Assembly (NCBI GenBank): GCA_011319805.1 | Contig: SJRY01000268.1 | Span: 62,001 to 126,000 of the forward strand | Source: Macrocybe gigantea | Taxonomy: Eukaryota > Basidiomycota > Agaricomycetes > Agaricales > Callistosporiaceae | Length of the DNA stretch: 64,000 nucleotides | Reading direction: 5' to 3' | Shown here: piece after piece, positions 24,036 through 36,900 of the stretch | Layout of the letters: every line of letters starts with the position of its first letter | Numbering within the stretch: the stretch's first letter is position 1 | Program-made: the position numbers and the translations under genes | Notes under the pieces: model-generated | What the model was told of the DNA's origin: nothing | Database searches by the model: none | The model's input: only the letters and a program-made list of their open reading frames with translations

Positions 24036-24375
24036 GAAGTCGGGGAGTTGACTGCAATTGTGAAAGAAAAAGGTGGTATTTCTTGTATAAATAATGTAAC
24101 TGTTCGTACACTATGGTGGCAAAAAAGGGAGGTCGTGGCGTAAGTAATACCTGGAAGGAGAGACTTGGCAGCAAAGGAAGCTGTTTGAACCGTCTACACC
24201 AGAACCTGATGTACTTGTGCTATGCGAACATGTAAGAGACGGAGAGTGGGATACGAGAGAGATAGAACCAACAAATTATCGAGCAAAATACACCCTGTGA
24301 TAGCGAGGAAACGAGACGGTGGCAGAGGGAGAAGGGGACGATTGCAAGCAATACATTTGGTATGGATACATCCGG
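24036..24375. other. Convergent 3' region
   Basis: About 340 bases between the convergent NUDCD1-like and PP2C stop codons. Holds only 3' UTR-like sequence; nothing else seen. Confidence 0.4.
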
Positions 24376-26428
24376 CTACGTCAAGGGACCTTCGCTGGTA
24401 TCAGATAACCCTTCCGCTTTAACGACCGGAAGGGGTTCATCGCCGTGTGGCAGGGAATTTAGCTGTTCGACTGGGGCCACGGCATCGCCGTTGAGAAGAG
24501 GTTTTGGAGGAGGGGGTGCTTCTCCCTGCAAATGTGCACTCGGTGGGTAGGACTCGGCGAGCTCTTGGCGCGTAGACGCTGCGCTGTCTATATTGATGGT
24601 GGGATATTCCGGCTCGGCGTCATTATCCGCCTCGAGCTCGGATAACTGGGCCTTGAGTTTGTCTGTTTCGCTGGGCGAATCCTCCAACGACATGAATTCG
24701 TCTCCGCTGTCGTCTTCGTCGTGACCGAACATCATGCCGGAACCCGATGGTTCTGAGCTGCCGCGTCCCATAAGGGGGCCAATGTCGAACACCCTGACGC
24801 CCGGATACGCATTCTTCAAGTGATCGTACAGCTTTTCCACCGCATCCATCCGATCCGTCCGTTTCTTTTCCTCTCCGGCCTGAAGACGCGCGCGGAAAGA
24901 CATTAGCCGCGTTTGGGAGTAGAGCTGAGGATGGGAAGACGGCGTCCGGTATCCATATCCTGTTCTCATGCGCTCTCCTACCCATGAATACCACTCTGCC
25001 TTGGTGCGGCCACCGAGGAGAGCGACGATGAGGACAGTCATGTTGTCGCATCCGGTACCTGCTCCCGAAGAGGTGTCGGGGGCGAGGCAGAGATCGCACA
25101 TCGCCTCGCAGATCTCTTGGAGTGGTCTGCCCTGTGCGACTTCAAAGCGGACAAAGTCGACGACTTGCTGCGATGTGAGGCAGTCCCATATACCTGGAGC
25201 GACATATTAGACCATGATTCAATGAAGTAAAGCGCGACGTGGGCGCGCACCGTCACAAGCCAACACTAGGAATTCATCCTCTTCTGTTATCTCGTGACAT
25301 GTCACCTCCGGATTCGCCGTAATAATTTGCTTTTCGGGGGATAGATCATAATTTTTCTTAAAGTCAAAGTCGCCCAAAGCCCGCGACAACGCCAAATTTC
25401 CTAGACAAAACCTCAGTTTTTCGTCGCCAACGGGTGATCTCGCAGCTAACCATTGACACGGCCATACTCAACGTAGCCGCCTGCGGCACGAATGCGCTCC
25501 CTTTCAGCTAACGTACATCGTTTCAGATTGACAACACGCATTGAACAAGGGCAAAACCTCACATTCATTGGTAGGCTTGTGATCGAACGAAAGAGGCTTA
25601 ACTTCGCCCTTGACACTGATGACCGACCGAGAGTCACCCGCGTTTGCCTGGATAAAATCAAAATCAAAAATTGAGCACGATTCGATTGCGTGTTACACGC
25701 GACGCACGACGTAGACTTTGCCGTTTGAAGTGACCAGGGCGGCCACTGCCGTACAGCCAGATGAATCTCGAGTGTTTGAGGCATCTAAAGACGATGTTCG
25801 GAGGGTAAGAAGATGGAAAGGCGAGGCAGAAGCATAGAGATACTGACCAGCGAGAAATTCTTCGTCCATGGCCAGAAAAGCTTTTTTCAACGCAATGTCA
25901 TATCTTGCTTCCTTGTAGGCTTCCTCCTGTGCTAGCCGCCTGTGGAGATGCGATCCGGCGTATTTTGCAATGGTGCTGCCTGAATGGCTTGATTATCAAC
26001 GATACCATCGAAAGAGATGGAGTATTAAACGTGCCCCCGTGGCCATCATAGACAGCGAAGAAGCCGTTGGAGTCTTCTTTCTCGAAATCCAGATCGAGCA
26101 CTGCAGCATGGGCATCTTCCATATCTAAGCGAGGGCGTGGGTTCAAGAACGGAATCAGACAGGCTCGAACAAATGAGGAGGCAGACGGCGGGAAAGAAAG
26201 GACGGACTTATTCTCCAGCCTTGCATTTCCGAAAGACCAAATGCAAACCGCTTGTTTTCGCCCGATGCTGAATGCTTCTCGGTAGCTGGAAAATCGACAA
26301 GACCCCAAGTGAACAAAATACGTAGAGTGGTATGCACGACTGCAGGACTGACCGGGGAAAGAGAGAGTTTGTCCCTAGCATGTCCTTGAGATAAAGTGGA
26401 CATGGAGAATTACTGCAAGACTGACCAT
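24376..26428 (-). CDS. PP2C-family Ser/Thr phosphatase, PTC2/PTC3 type, with an ATG-only first exon
   Basis: Mn/Mg-dependent protein phosphatase of the type that dampens stress MAP-kinase and checkpoint signalling in yeasts. Motifs in order: GQTLSFP, ASGENKRFAFGLSEMQGWRI, MEDAHAAVLDLDFEKED, VYDGHGG, GSHLHRRLAQEEAYKEARYD, NAGDSRSVISVKGEVKPLSF, RIRAAGGYVEYGRVNG, NLALSRALGDFDFKKNYDLS, LACDGIWDCLTS-type block and GCDNMTVLIVALLGG. All metal-binding Asp residues are present. A long acidic, disordered tail of about 190 residues follows. The start is odd: GGA CAA ACT is directly preceded by an acceptor (GCTAG), and the only matching donor is ATG|GTCAGT at 26428-26426. The first coding exon would then be the ATG alone, followed by a 51-base intron (26425-26375). 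Confidence 0.9.
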
Positions 26429-26670
26429 GGCTAGGACCTGATGTGATGGGCAGGATCAAATGATAAGAAAATGGTTGGCCAGAGTCAGGAGGGTAGAGAC
26501 AACAAGGAACACAGAGATTGTGGACGGGGAGGATGGAACGTGCAAGATGGCTGGTCGTGTGGACGGAGTGGACTGGCTCTGGCGCAGGCGTAGTATCGAA
26601 AAAGCACAGCTCGCAGAAATCTTTCCTTATTTGCGTCTGTTTACTTTTATATACCTACTTTATGCGGAAA

Positions 26671-29388
26671 TCACCCTCCTCTTTGCAATCGGTCGCTGTA
26701 CGTCTTGGGATTCGGTTGCTCAAACACTTCGTTGATCTCCTCCAGCGTGAGGCCCTTTGTTTCCACCAAGAACAAGTATATCACCACCACTTCGAATATG
26801 TCCCACACCAAGAATATCACATACACTGCCTCGCATGTCAGTCTATCGTGTGAAACGTGTCTGGCCATCACCTGCCTTTCCAAGCAATCCTCTCCAGCGC
26901 CACAGGAAGCCTAAATAAAACGCCACACAAGCTGAGTTCAAATTCCAAGAATGCAGAACGCGTGCAACTCGACGCACCCGAACGTATTGATCAGCGTCGC
27001 CACCTGCGCGACGATTCCAAGGAATGCCAGGCCCTTTGCCCGCGCCTCGTACCCAAGCACCTCTGCAGGGTACAGCGCTTGCCTGGGTAGGAAGACATGT
27101 CAATTACGCGGCGGCCTACTCAACGTTACTTACATAGGTGTCCATCCAAACGAGAAAATGACCATGAACAGGTATATGAATGTTATCCCGGCGTTGGCCC
27201 GAGCGGCATTTCCGAAAGAGCTCAGCAGCCCCGTCACAATGGCGAGGATGACCACCAGCATGCTCGTCGACGTCAACAGGATCCTGCGTCGCCCGAACCG
27301 ATCAATGATCGCCGATCCCTTTTTTTTTTTTTTCATCCACGTCAGCTATCATGCGGGTTAGAACTGAGAATAATAGCCCACAGAAAGAGCTAGTGTCCAA
27401 GAATGTCGTCAGTAACTTGGAAAACCTCGTCGACGGAGGAGAGCATTTACCTCCAACACTGCAAATTTGGGAAAATCAATAGGATCCGAAGACGGCATAA
27501 CGTCAATGCACCCACTATGATGTCACACTATTGACGAAATTGAGCGTGAGTCGCCGATCTTGGCTAACGATTCCAGCATTCTGGAGCAGAATCGGCAAGA
27601 AATACGTGATTAGACCATTGCCACTCAGTTGTCCTGCAGGTATGTTGCATTAGAAACGTATTACAAGCTGATTAAAGCAAGCATTCACCAAAAGTCCCTA
27701 GAAAAGGCGAGTCAGAAATAAGCAGAAACTCGATGCATATGAACGTCATACCGATCAAGATGACCATGTATGCGCGATACCGATCAGCTCTGGTTCTGAA
27801 GAGGGGTCTAAAGTCCCACCACCGTTCTGCAAACTACCTTTCGGTCGGCACCCATAAGAAGAATCACAAAGATACACACTATCGACGCCGTCTATCTGGA
27901 TTTTATCCTCGATCTCTTCCATCTCGAGGTCGATGAGGGGTGACTTTACATCACCGCTGCTGCTGTGCAGCTTCGCGAGAATCTTGCGAGCGCGATCCGA
28001 CTTGCCGACGCTGTACAGCCATCGGGGACTGTGAACACGTTGTGTCAGTGAAGGCTTGTGACAAGTGAGACGATCATCTTTACGATTCCGGGCAGAGGAA
28101 GATGAAGAGCACGTTCAGAGCGGCAGGCACCACCTTGTTTGAAGATGCGTCAGCTTCAGATAGATCCGGCCGAAAACATGGCAAGTCTCGCCTGGATATA
28201 CAGCGGCAAGCGCCACGACCAGTCATTGTTGTATCTACCAGTCGCGACCATCATTCCAGTCGCGGTCATCTGACCGACATAATAGCTAGGCAGCAGCCAC
28301 TTTCAACGTCAGTTCAACTCGAAAGATATTAGGAAAACCCTCACAAAGAATTCAGAAACCCAAGATATGCGCCTCGAGACTGGGGCGGGGTCAGCTCAGC
28401 CAGATACGATTTCGCCGAGGCTCCTGCACAGGAAGAGCCCAGTCCTGGACGAGAATGTGCAAACATCGGTTTCCTCAGATCATCATGCGTACCAGTTAGG
28501 AAGCGACCACCAAGAAAGACCTTTTGCCGCTTGGCGTTTGCAGTCAAGACAGCTCCAATGCTGCACAGCTGTTTCAGTCGAATATGCAAACGAACAGCAC
28601 TCGAACTAACATTAATACGGCATTTCCGAAAAACATGGAAAATCGTCGTCCAAACCGGTCAGGAAGGTATGCTGCATTTTTGTATTCGAAGGTCAGCATG
28701 GATGCCTCGGCGAAAAAGGATAACTAACAGGCTGGAATCGTTCCGCTAAACGTTCACACATTCTCGGTTGAGTACAACGATGCCTATTCATAATGAAAGG
28801 GCATACGTGATAGATCCGCTAGTGACAGAAACGAAGCGAGAGTTAGCATCAGCCCAATGAAGCTTCCATGGAACATGACGGACATCGTAAAAATGCCAAA
28901 CACAATTCTGACGCCATTCCGGTGTGTTAGATGCATCTCAGTCAATTTTTCACGACACACACGATGTCTTTGAGCCCACGCCAGTCAACCCGAAATATTG
29001 CTGATATTGCTTCATGCTGTTGATGCCGCCCATGACCTTGAATATTTCAGGTTTAAGCTACGACATGTCCGGCAATGGTGCAAAACAAGAAAACGAACGG
29101 TTCCGTCGAACCCGCTGTCGCCAGAACAGCAACACACAACAAGGGTAATGAGGTACATCTGCCGCAGCTAATGTCAGACGCTGCTAAAGTAAAGACAAGG
29201 GTCTCTGGACATGCCTGGAAAGCGCGAAGACTCCATTTGGAAACGCCAGCGTCGACCTCCAAAGCCGCCTTCAGTGCGACTTGTCTTTCCTCCGGGGTCC
29301 GCGGTTGCCTCCTTGCCGGAGCTCGTTCGAGATGTTCGGATCCTCCCTTCTCCTTTGAGGACAATGACCCATCGTTGCTTCGTCCCAT
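26671..29388 (-). CDS. MFS sugar transporter (lactose permease/hexose transporter-like)
   Basis: Twelve-helix sugar porter of the plasma membrane. After a charged N-terminus (MGRSNDGSLSSKEKGG) comes CCCSGDSGFDGTVMGGINSM, then KSYLAELTPPQSRGAYLGF, the PESPRWL block, a central charged loop (SPLIDLEMEEIEDKI), DRFGRRRILL, FIYLFMVIFSFGWTPMQALY with YPAEVLGYEARAKGL, and the C-terminal VETKGLTLEEINEVFE. These are hallmark sugar-transporter signatures of the LAC12-like fungal subfamily. The gene has many short introns. The first (after RAFQ) appears to use a GC donor (GCATGT...ATTAG). The transported sugar is unknown. The start ATG at 29388 is the first in frame. Confidence 0.88.
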
Positions 29389-30815
29389 ATTCAAGCCAAG
29401 TGGAACACGCTTTCTCGTATCAATCCGGCGCTAGCTCAGGGGGAGTGTGGAGAGAGAAGGGAAGAAAGCCGCTCTAATCGATTCTGAAGCCGTATTTATG
29501 CTCAGGGGAAACAAGCTTAGGGGGGATACAGGTGTTGTTGTCGGCCCGCTTCTCAGCGTGGGGTATAGTCTTCACCGAGCACCACAAAATGATGAGACAG
29601 AACGTGGCTCACGGTTTCGCCCAGCCAAGGACCCATTAGCTTGAGCTAGAGTGTGATCATATGACGTGCCTTGTGGGCGTTGCGACCTGCGAATGACCTC
29701 CGCCACGGTCAGGACACGCGAGGAATTGACAAGCGCATCGCGTGATCAGCCGACAATTCACCGTTTACCGCAGACCAGAGAGACAACTTGATGGTGTTCT
29801 GGTCACAGCGCTCGAGTCTATTCCGATTCTACAACTCGAACTGTATGAACACCGGTAACTGAAAGAACTGATGTCAGCTTTATCACCGTTTTGCACGACT
29901 GACGGATCTCACAGGTATAGTAAGCTTGAGCTAAACCTACGACTTGGGCGGGGTCAGATCTTGCATCATCGTAAAGACGGAGTTATGCCAGCGCCTATAT
30001 AGCTATCACGGACTGCTATCGATATCATGACAGCGAGGCGCGATAATGGCCAAGATAAAGAAAGAACAGACTCTTGTATTATCGTCTATCTTCTCTGTTG
30101 GTTTCCGTACAGATACCGAGGGACAGAGGGTGGACGCGGATAGACACCGAGTGGGAGCCGGTAAATGGGTTGATCCGAAGAAGCGGGTCATAGTCGACGT
30201 TATCTCGATAGTTTAGCTTGGCACTCGCAATTTCCTACGCTGTACATTCCATGTGTCACCAAATACATTCTGCCCTCAATGCAGATTGTGCTGTGGAAAT
30301 TATTGACGTATGCGCATCGGTGGGGTATTGGCATTGACGCGCGAAACATGATCCAGCTGCTGGTCGGACTGCGAGGCCTGAGGGTCGTCGACCGAGTCCC
30401 GTGCAGGGTCGCGGAGAATAAACTGTTAATTTGTCTGTGTTTGTGCGGCGGTGACAATCTGAGCTTATATAAAACGGATGGGACGCTTTCATGTACGAAA
30501 AGACCTGACATTTATTTTTTTTTCCTGCGTGTTCGCCACTGTTGGGACGAAATATCCTTATTCTTATTATTCGAACAGAAAGGTCACTGAGAAGTCTGCG
30601 AAGCCTTCTTCTGGGGCACTCAGAATTCTTTCAGATCCACTCCAACGATCTTTCTTGACAGAACTGTATTTTTGGCCTCGTAAAGTTTATTTTCCGTATC
30701 TATAAGTACTCTTCGTCTCATAGAATCGATTGGGTATCGTCACGATCTCAATGGTTTCGTTCTCATCTGGTCCAGACGCCGTAGAGGTACGCGCATCCTC
30801 TTCTTTTCTTCGTCC
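29389..30815. other. Intergenic between transporter and MYND-like gene
   Basis: About 1.4 kb divergent intergenic region without a gene. It holds likely promoter elements for both neighbours: TATATAAAA at 30466-30474 and TATAAGT at 30701-30707, the latter 109 bases before the MYND-like ATG. No tRNA or repeat was identified. Confidence 0.5.
30701..30707 (+). promoter_or_regulatory. Candidate TATA box of MYND-like gene
   Basis: TATAAGT 109 bases upstream of the ATG at 30816. A stronger match, TATATAAAA, lies at 30466 and could serve an alternative, longer leader. Confidence 0.4.
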
Positions 30816-31460
30816 ATGTCGGCCTCACACTCGTTTTTAAAGCCTCCACAGCCCGTAAACAACGCTCCTTCACGGACGGCACACCGGAAGCGCACGCTTT
30901 CGCTGTCCTCCATATGCTCAACACAATCTAGGATTATTCTTGATTATACGACCGGAGACCGTGCGGTTAGACCGTCGGTCCATCCGTCTGCCCAGGATGC
31001 GTATGGGTCCTTCATCCCTACCTCCTCGGCCCGTGACTCCTTGCAGCACTTGAGGGATGTCAATAACATACACCCACCGCTCCTGAAGCTGGTTTTTCGC
31101 TCATACAGGAAGCGACCCCGGCAGTGGTCGGACGATGACTCGTCAGCCTCTGACCCACCCTCGCCTATCGTTCCGACCCTCAGTCGGTCACCCATGTCGG
31201 AGGGTCTCTTACCGTCCGCCACCGTCACCGTTGTTCACCGACGGCCACTGCCCCAGCGCTCTACCACCGACCTCAATCCCATCCTTGCTCGGCTGGAGAA
31301 AAAGTCCAAGCTTTGCTCAAAGCGCGTCTCTTGCTCGACGTGCAATAAGCCCGGTTTTGACTATCCAAAATGTGGCAGATGCAACGCTATGTGGTGCTCT
31401 AGAGAATGCCGCGTCTACGGAGGAAAGAAGCATGTCTGCAATCGGACTACTTCCGAATAA
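30816..31460 (+). CDS. Small MYND-like zinc finger protein
   Basis: Intronless gene of 214 residues. The first 160 residues are Ser/Pro/Arg-rich and probably disordered. A zinc finger closes the protein: C173-x2-C176-x9-C186-x2-C189-x4-C194-x3-C198-x7-H206-x1-C208 (CSTCNKPGFDYPKCGRC, NAMWCSRECRVYGGKKHVC). The order and spacing follow the MYND finger, which mediates protein-protein contacts, except that the last pair is H-x1-C rather than H-x3-C. A HIT-type finger is an alternative reading. No partner can be inferred from neighbours. Confidence 0.72.
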   Translation: MSASHSFLKPPQPVNNAPSRTAHRKRTLSLSSICSTQSRIILDYTTGDRAVRPSVHPSAQDAYGSFIPTSSARDSLQHLRDVNNIHPPLLKLVFRSYRKRPRQWSDDDSSASDPPSPIVPTLSRSPMSEGLLPSATVTVVHRRPLPQRSTTDLNPILARLEKKSKLCSKRVSCSTCNKPGFDYPKCGRCNAMWCSRECRVYGGKKHVCNRTTSE

Positions 31461-32239
31461 TCTCCTTGTCATTCCTTCTTTCATCGTTGTACATTCATTA
31501 GTCCCATGTTTCATGTCATTGTTGTTTGACGTCTTCCTTCGCATTGTAGATATATTTATGCCATTGCTATGTACTTGTCCTACTGTTACATCCACACTTA
31601 CGGAAATTTCGAGCTTCGAAGAATTTGTGGTCGCGTGCCATCTTCTCTTTTTGATGTAGAATTCTGTGGTTACCTATATACGTAGACGTCAATCAATTGT
31701 TTGCCGCCCGTGCGAGCTGCCCCTTGATCGAATTCGTAGTTGCCTCATTGCGGACCATCTGATTCGACATCATCCCGACTGTTGAGAGACAGTCTATTCA
31801 TACAACAAGGGTGTCAGCTGTGAGCTATGAGCTACAGAACACATCTTTCCACTCGTAATTTCGATATTGTCCGTGAGCGCTGTCGGGACACACTAGTCCA
31901 ATTAGCACCTATAGACAAGCATATCCCCGATCCCGATGACGGCAGAGCTAAAACTGTAATCCGAAATTGCAAGCGAGCATGGCAAACGCCACCATGTCAA
32001 ACCATTTGAATGATTCCCTCCGATGGTAGGACGAATGACCCATATCTTCTGGTCGCACAATTTGAATGAATAGCTCCAGAGTACGAGATCATACAGCAAC
32101 CAAGTCAGAAGACGATATCTTTGCGAACTCAAACGCCTCGTTGCATGTCATGTGCCGAAAATAATCCTCTAAGAATGCTGATCAGACGAGCCGTAGACGT
32201 CGGAATGATACGCCGACATACAATCGCTACTGGAGCTGT
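31461..32239. other. Convergent intergenic region
   Basis: About 780 bases between the convergent MYND-like and BUD22 genes, T-rich near 31480-31650 (3' UTR-like). No supported gene. Confidence 0.4.
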
Positions 32240-33870
32240 CTAGAACTTGATCTTTTTTCCTTGGCTAGGGAGAATGCTGGCACTTTCTCGTTCCTTCAGC
32301 CGCCTCTTTGCCTCCCACGAGGGATGAAGCGGCTTGTCGTCTTCTTGAAGCGTGGAAGGCGCATGATCACGTTTGTCCCGGTCGCCAGGACCACCCTGGT
32401 TAGGAGCGAGTTGTGCGCGGTTAAGATGCCCAGGTCTTGGCTCTTTGCCCCCTGCCTCCCGCATGGAAGCGTTTAACCCACGTTGGGGTCTCTTCTCTGG
32501 AAGACGCGCTTTCTTTTGAGATCTCATCTCACGCTCTGCTTTGGCTTTTTCAAACTCCTTTTTCTTGTGATTGGCATTACGACCGTATTTCTTTTCCCAG
32601 ATTCTAATGAAGAACGAAAAATGAGGAACAGGTTGGTGGACAATTGTAGGCAACATACGCTCTTCTGGCTCTCTGGCCACGCCTGTTCTTCTTGATGTTT
32701 ATATCTGCAATTTTGCCCTCACGCTCGTAATCCGAGTCATCAGAATTCCCTCGAATGAACCCGACGGAGAGCGACGGTAAGAAGGTGGACTGTAGCTGAG
32801 ATGGATTGGAGGTTTCTTTCTTTGGGCTCAGCAACTCATCGCCCCCGTCGGATCCGCGGGGGCCGACGCGCCTTCTTCCTCTGAATCAGTGGCGCCTATG
32901 GCACTGCCGTCATCCTCATCGCCGCTTTCATCGGCAATGACAGTGTGGGCGTTTTGAACGAACTCAGACTCCCATCCACTGTCATCCGGTTCCGGTGAGT
33001 CGTCCCGAACGGTGCCAGATTCCCAACCATCCTCAGGGAGCTCTTCTTCGTCTTCGTTCAGCTCCGCAGACTTATCTTTTGCTCCCTCCGTGGTTTTGCC
33101 GGCCGGGCCGCCCTTCCGTTCGATTCTCAGTTTCTTCTTGGGTGCTTCGTCCTCATTCACGTCAGCGTCCAAATGCGGAGGCGGCTGGATGAGACTTCGA
33201 AGTTCACCCAGCACCGCAGAAACCTCCACCGCTAGCAGCTTTGAGCTCAGCAGCCGACTTGTGACTTTAGCTAGAGGTGTCCCAGGCGGCCCGGAAGCGT
33301 AAGCGTGGTCAGAGAGTTCATTCGAGATAACTGTCTGCACGTCTGAATGCTGTGAGAGTACGCGGTCTTTTTGCAGCTTTGCTCTGAGAGCCGATATGGC
33401 TATCGCGTCGTGGTCGATCGTCTGTCAGTGTTCCTTGTATCAGTACGACGTACGAGACTAGCATGCAAATGAATGGACAACCTTCAGGACATTTAGCTGA
33501 GCTTCTAGTGATGCAATTTCTTTCGTATCGACCCCTTTGTTTCTGGCCGTCATGAGGACGCGTCCTGAACATTAACACGGTACTCACCGAATACCTTTGA
33601 GTTTTTTTATGAGCTTCTGCGTTTCAAAAGTCTTTGCCTTCTTGCCAACTTTGATGATCTCCTTCGAGTCATGATGCTAGATCCTGATTTTTAACACCTG
33701 AGACTTAAGAGGACGGCGACAACTTGCTAATTTTCCTTGAAATTTTTTGAGACGAGCATCCTTCATCAGGTATGCAGCAACACACGTAATAGACTAGTCG
33801 ACGTGCATACCTCAGTTGATGGTTCTCCCCTTTTACGTTTCGTAGAACGATTCTTCGCGTCGTGAACCAT
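32240..33870 (-). CDS. BUD22: BUD22-family (SRFBP1-like) ribosome biogenesis protein
   Basis: Nucleolar factor for small-subunit rRNA processing. The N-terminus MVHDAKNRSTKRKRGEPSTE is followed by small exons carrying DARLKKFQGKLASCRR and HHDSKEIIKVGKKAKTFETQ plus KLIKKLK, the family's N-terminal block. The middle is acidic (WESGTVRDDSPEPDDSGWES and a following DEDDGSAIG stretch). The C-terminus has the diagnostic STFLPSLSVGFIRGNSDDSD, NIKKNRRGQRARRA and EKKYGRNANHKKKEFEKAKA, then a basic tail ending GKKIKF. At least seven exons. It is divergent from TBCD with 125 bases between starts. Confidence 0.88.
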
Positions 33871-33995
33871 GGTTGGGACGATATCTGCCAAAGACAAAGC
33901 GCGTGTGTTCGTCTACAGCACACTATTTTGGCAATGCTGACGTAATAACAGAACGGAACAACCACGCTCATCGCGTCCATTGACAATCAGACGAC
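33871..33995. promoter_or_regulatory. Divergent promoter, BUD22 / tubulin cofactor D
   Basis: Only 125 bases separate the two start codons. The region must serve both genes; no TATA box seen. Confidence 0.45.
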
Positions 33996-36900
33996 ATGGA
34001 CAACGAAACTTCGGAAAAGAGATTGTTCGTCACCTTTGAAATGCATGGAGACTTTGTCAATCTTCAGTCTTCACTTCTCGATGTCAATCTCTTTCATGAT
34101 CCTTCTTCAGAGGAAGACAGAGAAGAAGGAATTCTTTTGAAACGGCTTTCCAATATCGTGCGTCTCAACTTGATCGAGTGGAAGAAAACATATGAAAGCT
34201 GCAATGTTGTTAGTTAGATGAATACCAGGAACAGTCTTATTTGCTCGATCCATTGCTAGAAGACTTGGTCACCCCTGTGGTCGAGCGTTTAAAAACCTTT
34301 GCAAGGAAAGCCGTTGCAGATCATCGTCGGGGTTCTTCGCCAAGGGTCGAACGACTGGCTACTCTGCTTTATTCGTTTATGAGATTTCGTGGATACAAGA
34401 CAATCAGTCAGTGACCTCTCTTCGTTTCCCACTGCCCTACATCAATGCTAGCATGAATAGTAAGGTTCTTTCCACACGAAGTCGCAGACCTCTCTATCGC
34501 CTTGGATTTCTGCCTCCTTCAGGGCGGCCTCGCGAAAGAAAACTCTCAATGGACGCTGAGATACGTCGTCCTGCTTTGGTTGTCCCTGATATGCATGATA
34601 CCCTTTGACCTGGCGCAATTCGATGATCGAGGGAGCGAGGGAAATACAGCGACGACGATCGAGACAGTAGGGAAAACCTATCTCGGAAAGGCTGGATTGG
34701 AGAAGGAAGGCGCGGCAGTTTTGTTATCACGGTTTTACATGCGGTATGAAACGATTGTGTACTTTTTCGAGCGATCTAATTTCGTAGCAAGGACACACAT
34801 GCTCATCTATCATCATTCTTGTCATGGACGAGTGACCAGCTTCAAGGAAGCCCAGACGTATTCATGGTAAGAGGCCTGCGAATGTTAATACACGTAGCTG
34901 ACGAGTTGAATTCAGGGCATCGGACTGCTTCAGGTCCTTTGCGAATTTACCAAGTCAGGACCCTCAGAACTCGTTCAGAGCAATGTGTCGGAGCTTTTTG
35001 ATCTGGCGTCCTCGCTTGATGCCAATTCGACCCTTATGAACAATACTGCAGTTCGCAAATATAGAGCGAAACTGATATCGAGACTTGCGCTACGTACTCT
35101 ACCCCCGAGACATAATGCCTTCATCCACAAGCGAAGTAAGTTTAATCCTCCGGAGCTGAACAGAACCCAATAACTCAGCATCTTTTTCCCGTACCAGGCC
35201 GTGTTCTTGGAGGACCAGCGGTCAGTCTTAACTCAGCATCGGAAAAAATAGATGTGTCCGAGACGTAGAGATGGCTCTTGAGCAGCTTTTCGGATATTTG
35301 CAAGACAAGGTATAAACCCGATTTCTTATATGAAATATTGTGGGGTTGAACAAATAATCCGAGGACACGATCGTGCGGTGGTCCGCAGCCAAGGGTGTGG
35401 CACGAATTTCGGAACGTTTACCATCTGACTTTGTGGATCAGTCCTCGGAACCGTCTTGGGGCTATTCTCAATACATTCGCTGGCGGCTGCCAGCCTTTAC
35501 GATCTTCCAGCTATTGCGGAGAGCACTTGGCATGGAGCGTGTCTGGCCTGTGCAGAGATGGGTCGCAGAGGTCTGGTGTCGCCAGAGAAGTTGCCAGAGC
35601 TTCTCAATTGGTTATCAAAGGTCAGACTGGAGGACGACTGCCAAAACCAATTTGTCTTCAGCATTTTTTCCTTAGGCATTATATTTTGATCTTCGGAAAG
35701 GGGCACATTCAATCGGCGCAAATGTTCGCGATTCTGCTTCATACGCGTTCTGGTCTCTTGCAAGAACTCAAGAGCCTTCCGTATTAGCACCACATTCGGA
35801 AGTGCTCGCTCAACGGCTTGTCTCTGTGGCCGTATTCGATCGTGAAATTCCAATTCGGAGAGCAGCGAGCGCTGCGTTCCAAGAGCATGTCGGGCGAAAC
35901 GTATGTGCTTTGTGTCCATCTCTTGAACCATGGTTATCTACTTAACAGCATCCAGAACTTGTTCCCTCACGGAATAGATGTTATAGGAAAGACCGACTTT
36001 TATGGTGTCGGTGTCAGACGGAATGCATTCCTTATCTCAGCCCCCGAAATCGCTAGGTCAGCAGCTGGACATCATATCTTATTGAGCGCACATGATGACA
36101 TCCTCAGATATTCAGAATATAGCGGCTTCTTGATGAATCACCTTCTCGACGTGACCCTGAGACACTGGGATCCGGCTATGAGGGAGCTTGGGTCCCAGTC
36201 GTTGCGCTTGATTTGCCTCCGCGATTGGCACAGGCTTGGGACAATAGCACTGGCGAAAACGGTGTGCCCGATGTTATTGAAGGTTATTACTTGCTCACGC
36301 GATGCGCAGTCACGTCTTCTCGAATCCGTTGACGTTGCTGACGTACACGGAGGTCTACTAGCTCTATGTGAGTTAGCAACGGCACATCGCGAATCAGAGG
36401 CTTTTCACTTCGATGCCAAGATGCAGGACGTAAGTGGGAGATTTCCTTTTTGCGCGTCGTGCTCTCAGCACCACACTCTGCAGATCTTCGACCACCTTGG
36501 TCGTATACCGTATGAAATTTTGACGGGAGCGAGAAATGCTCTCGTCACCGCAGCCGCTTGTCGACTGGTATCGTCTACCCTGACTCCGACCGGAATAGAG
36601 TCAGAGAACGCCAGATCCTTCCCTCGCTGGAGAAAACTTATCGAGTTTGGTCTGAAGCACAGAGACACCAACGTCCAGAAATGTGCTGCTCAAGCCATGT
36701 CCTCCCTCAGTGCACTCGTAGACTGTTCTGCTGATATCAATAGGTACGTATGTCTTATCCGTCCGTCCTTCCCAAAGCCAACGTTTTCCTCCAGATATAT
36801 CAAGGAAATCCCACGAAGCACTCCCATGGCTCAGCAAAGTCTAGGAACCTTTCTTGGTGCTATCAATTACAGGACTCATTCAACTTCATTGAAACCGTCC

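Noticed and set aside
29425..29500. Possible tRNA: TAGCTCAGGGGG resembles an A box
   Set aside because: No convincing B box, anticodon stem or acceptor stem can be formed.
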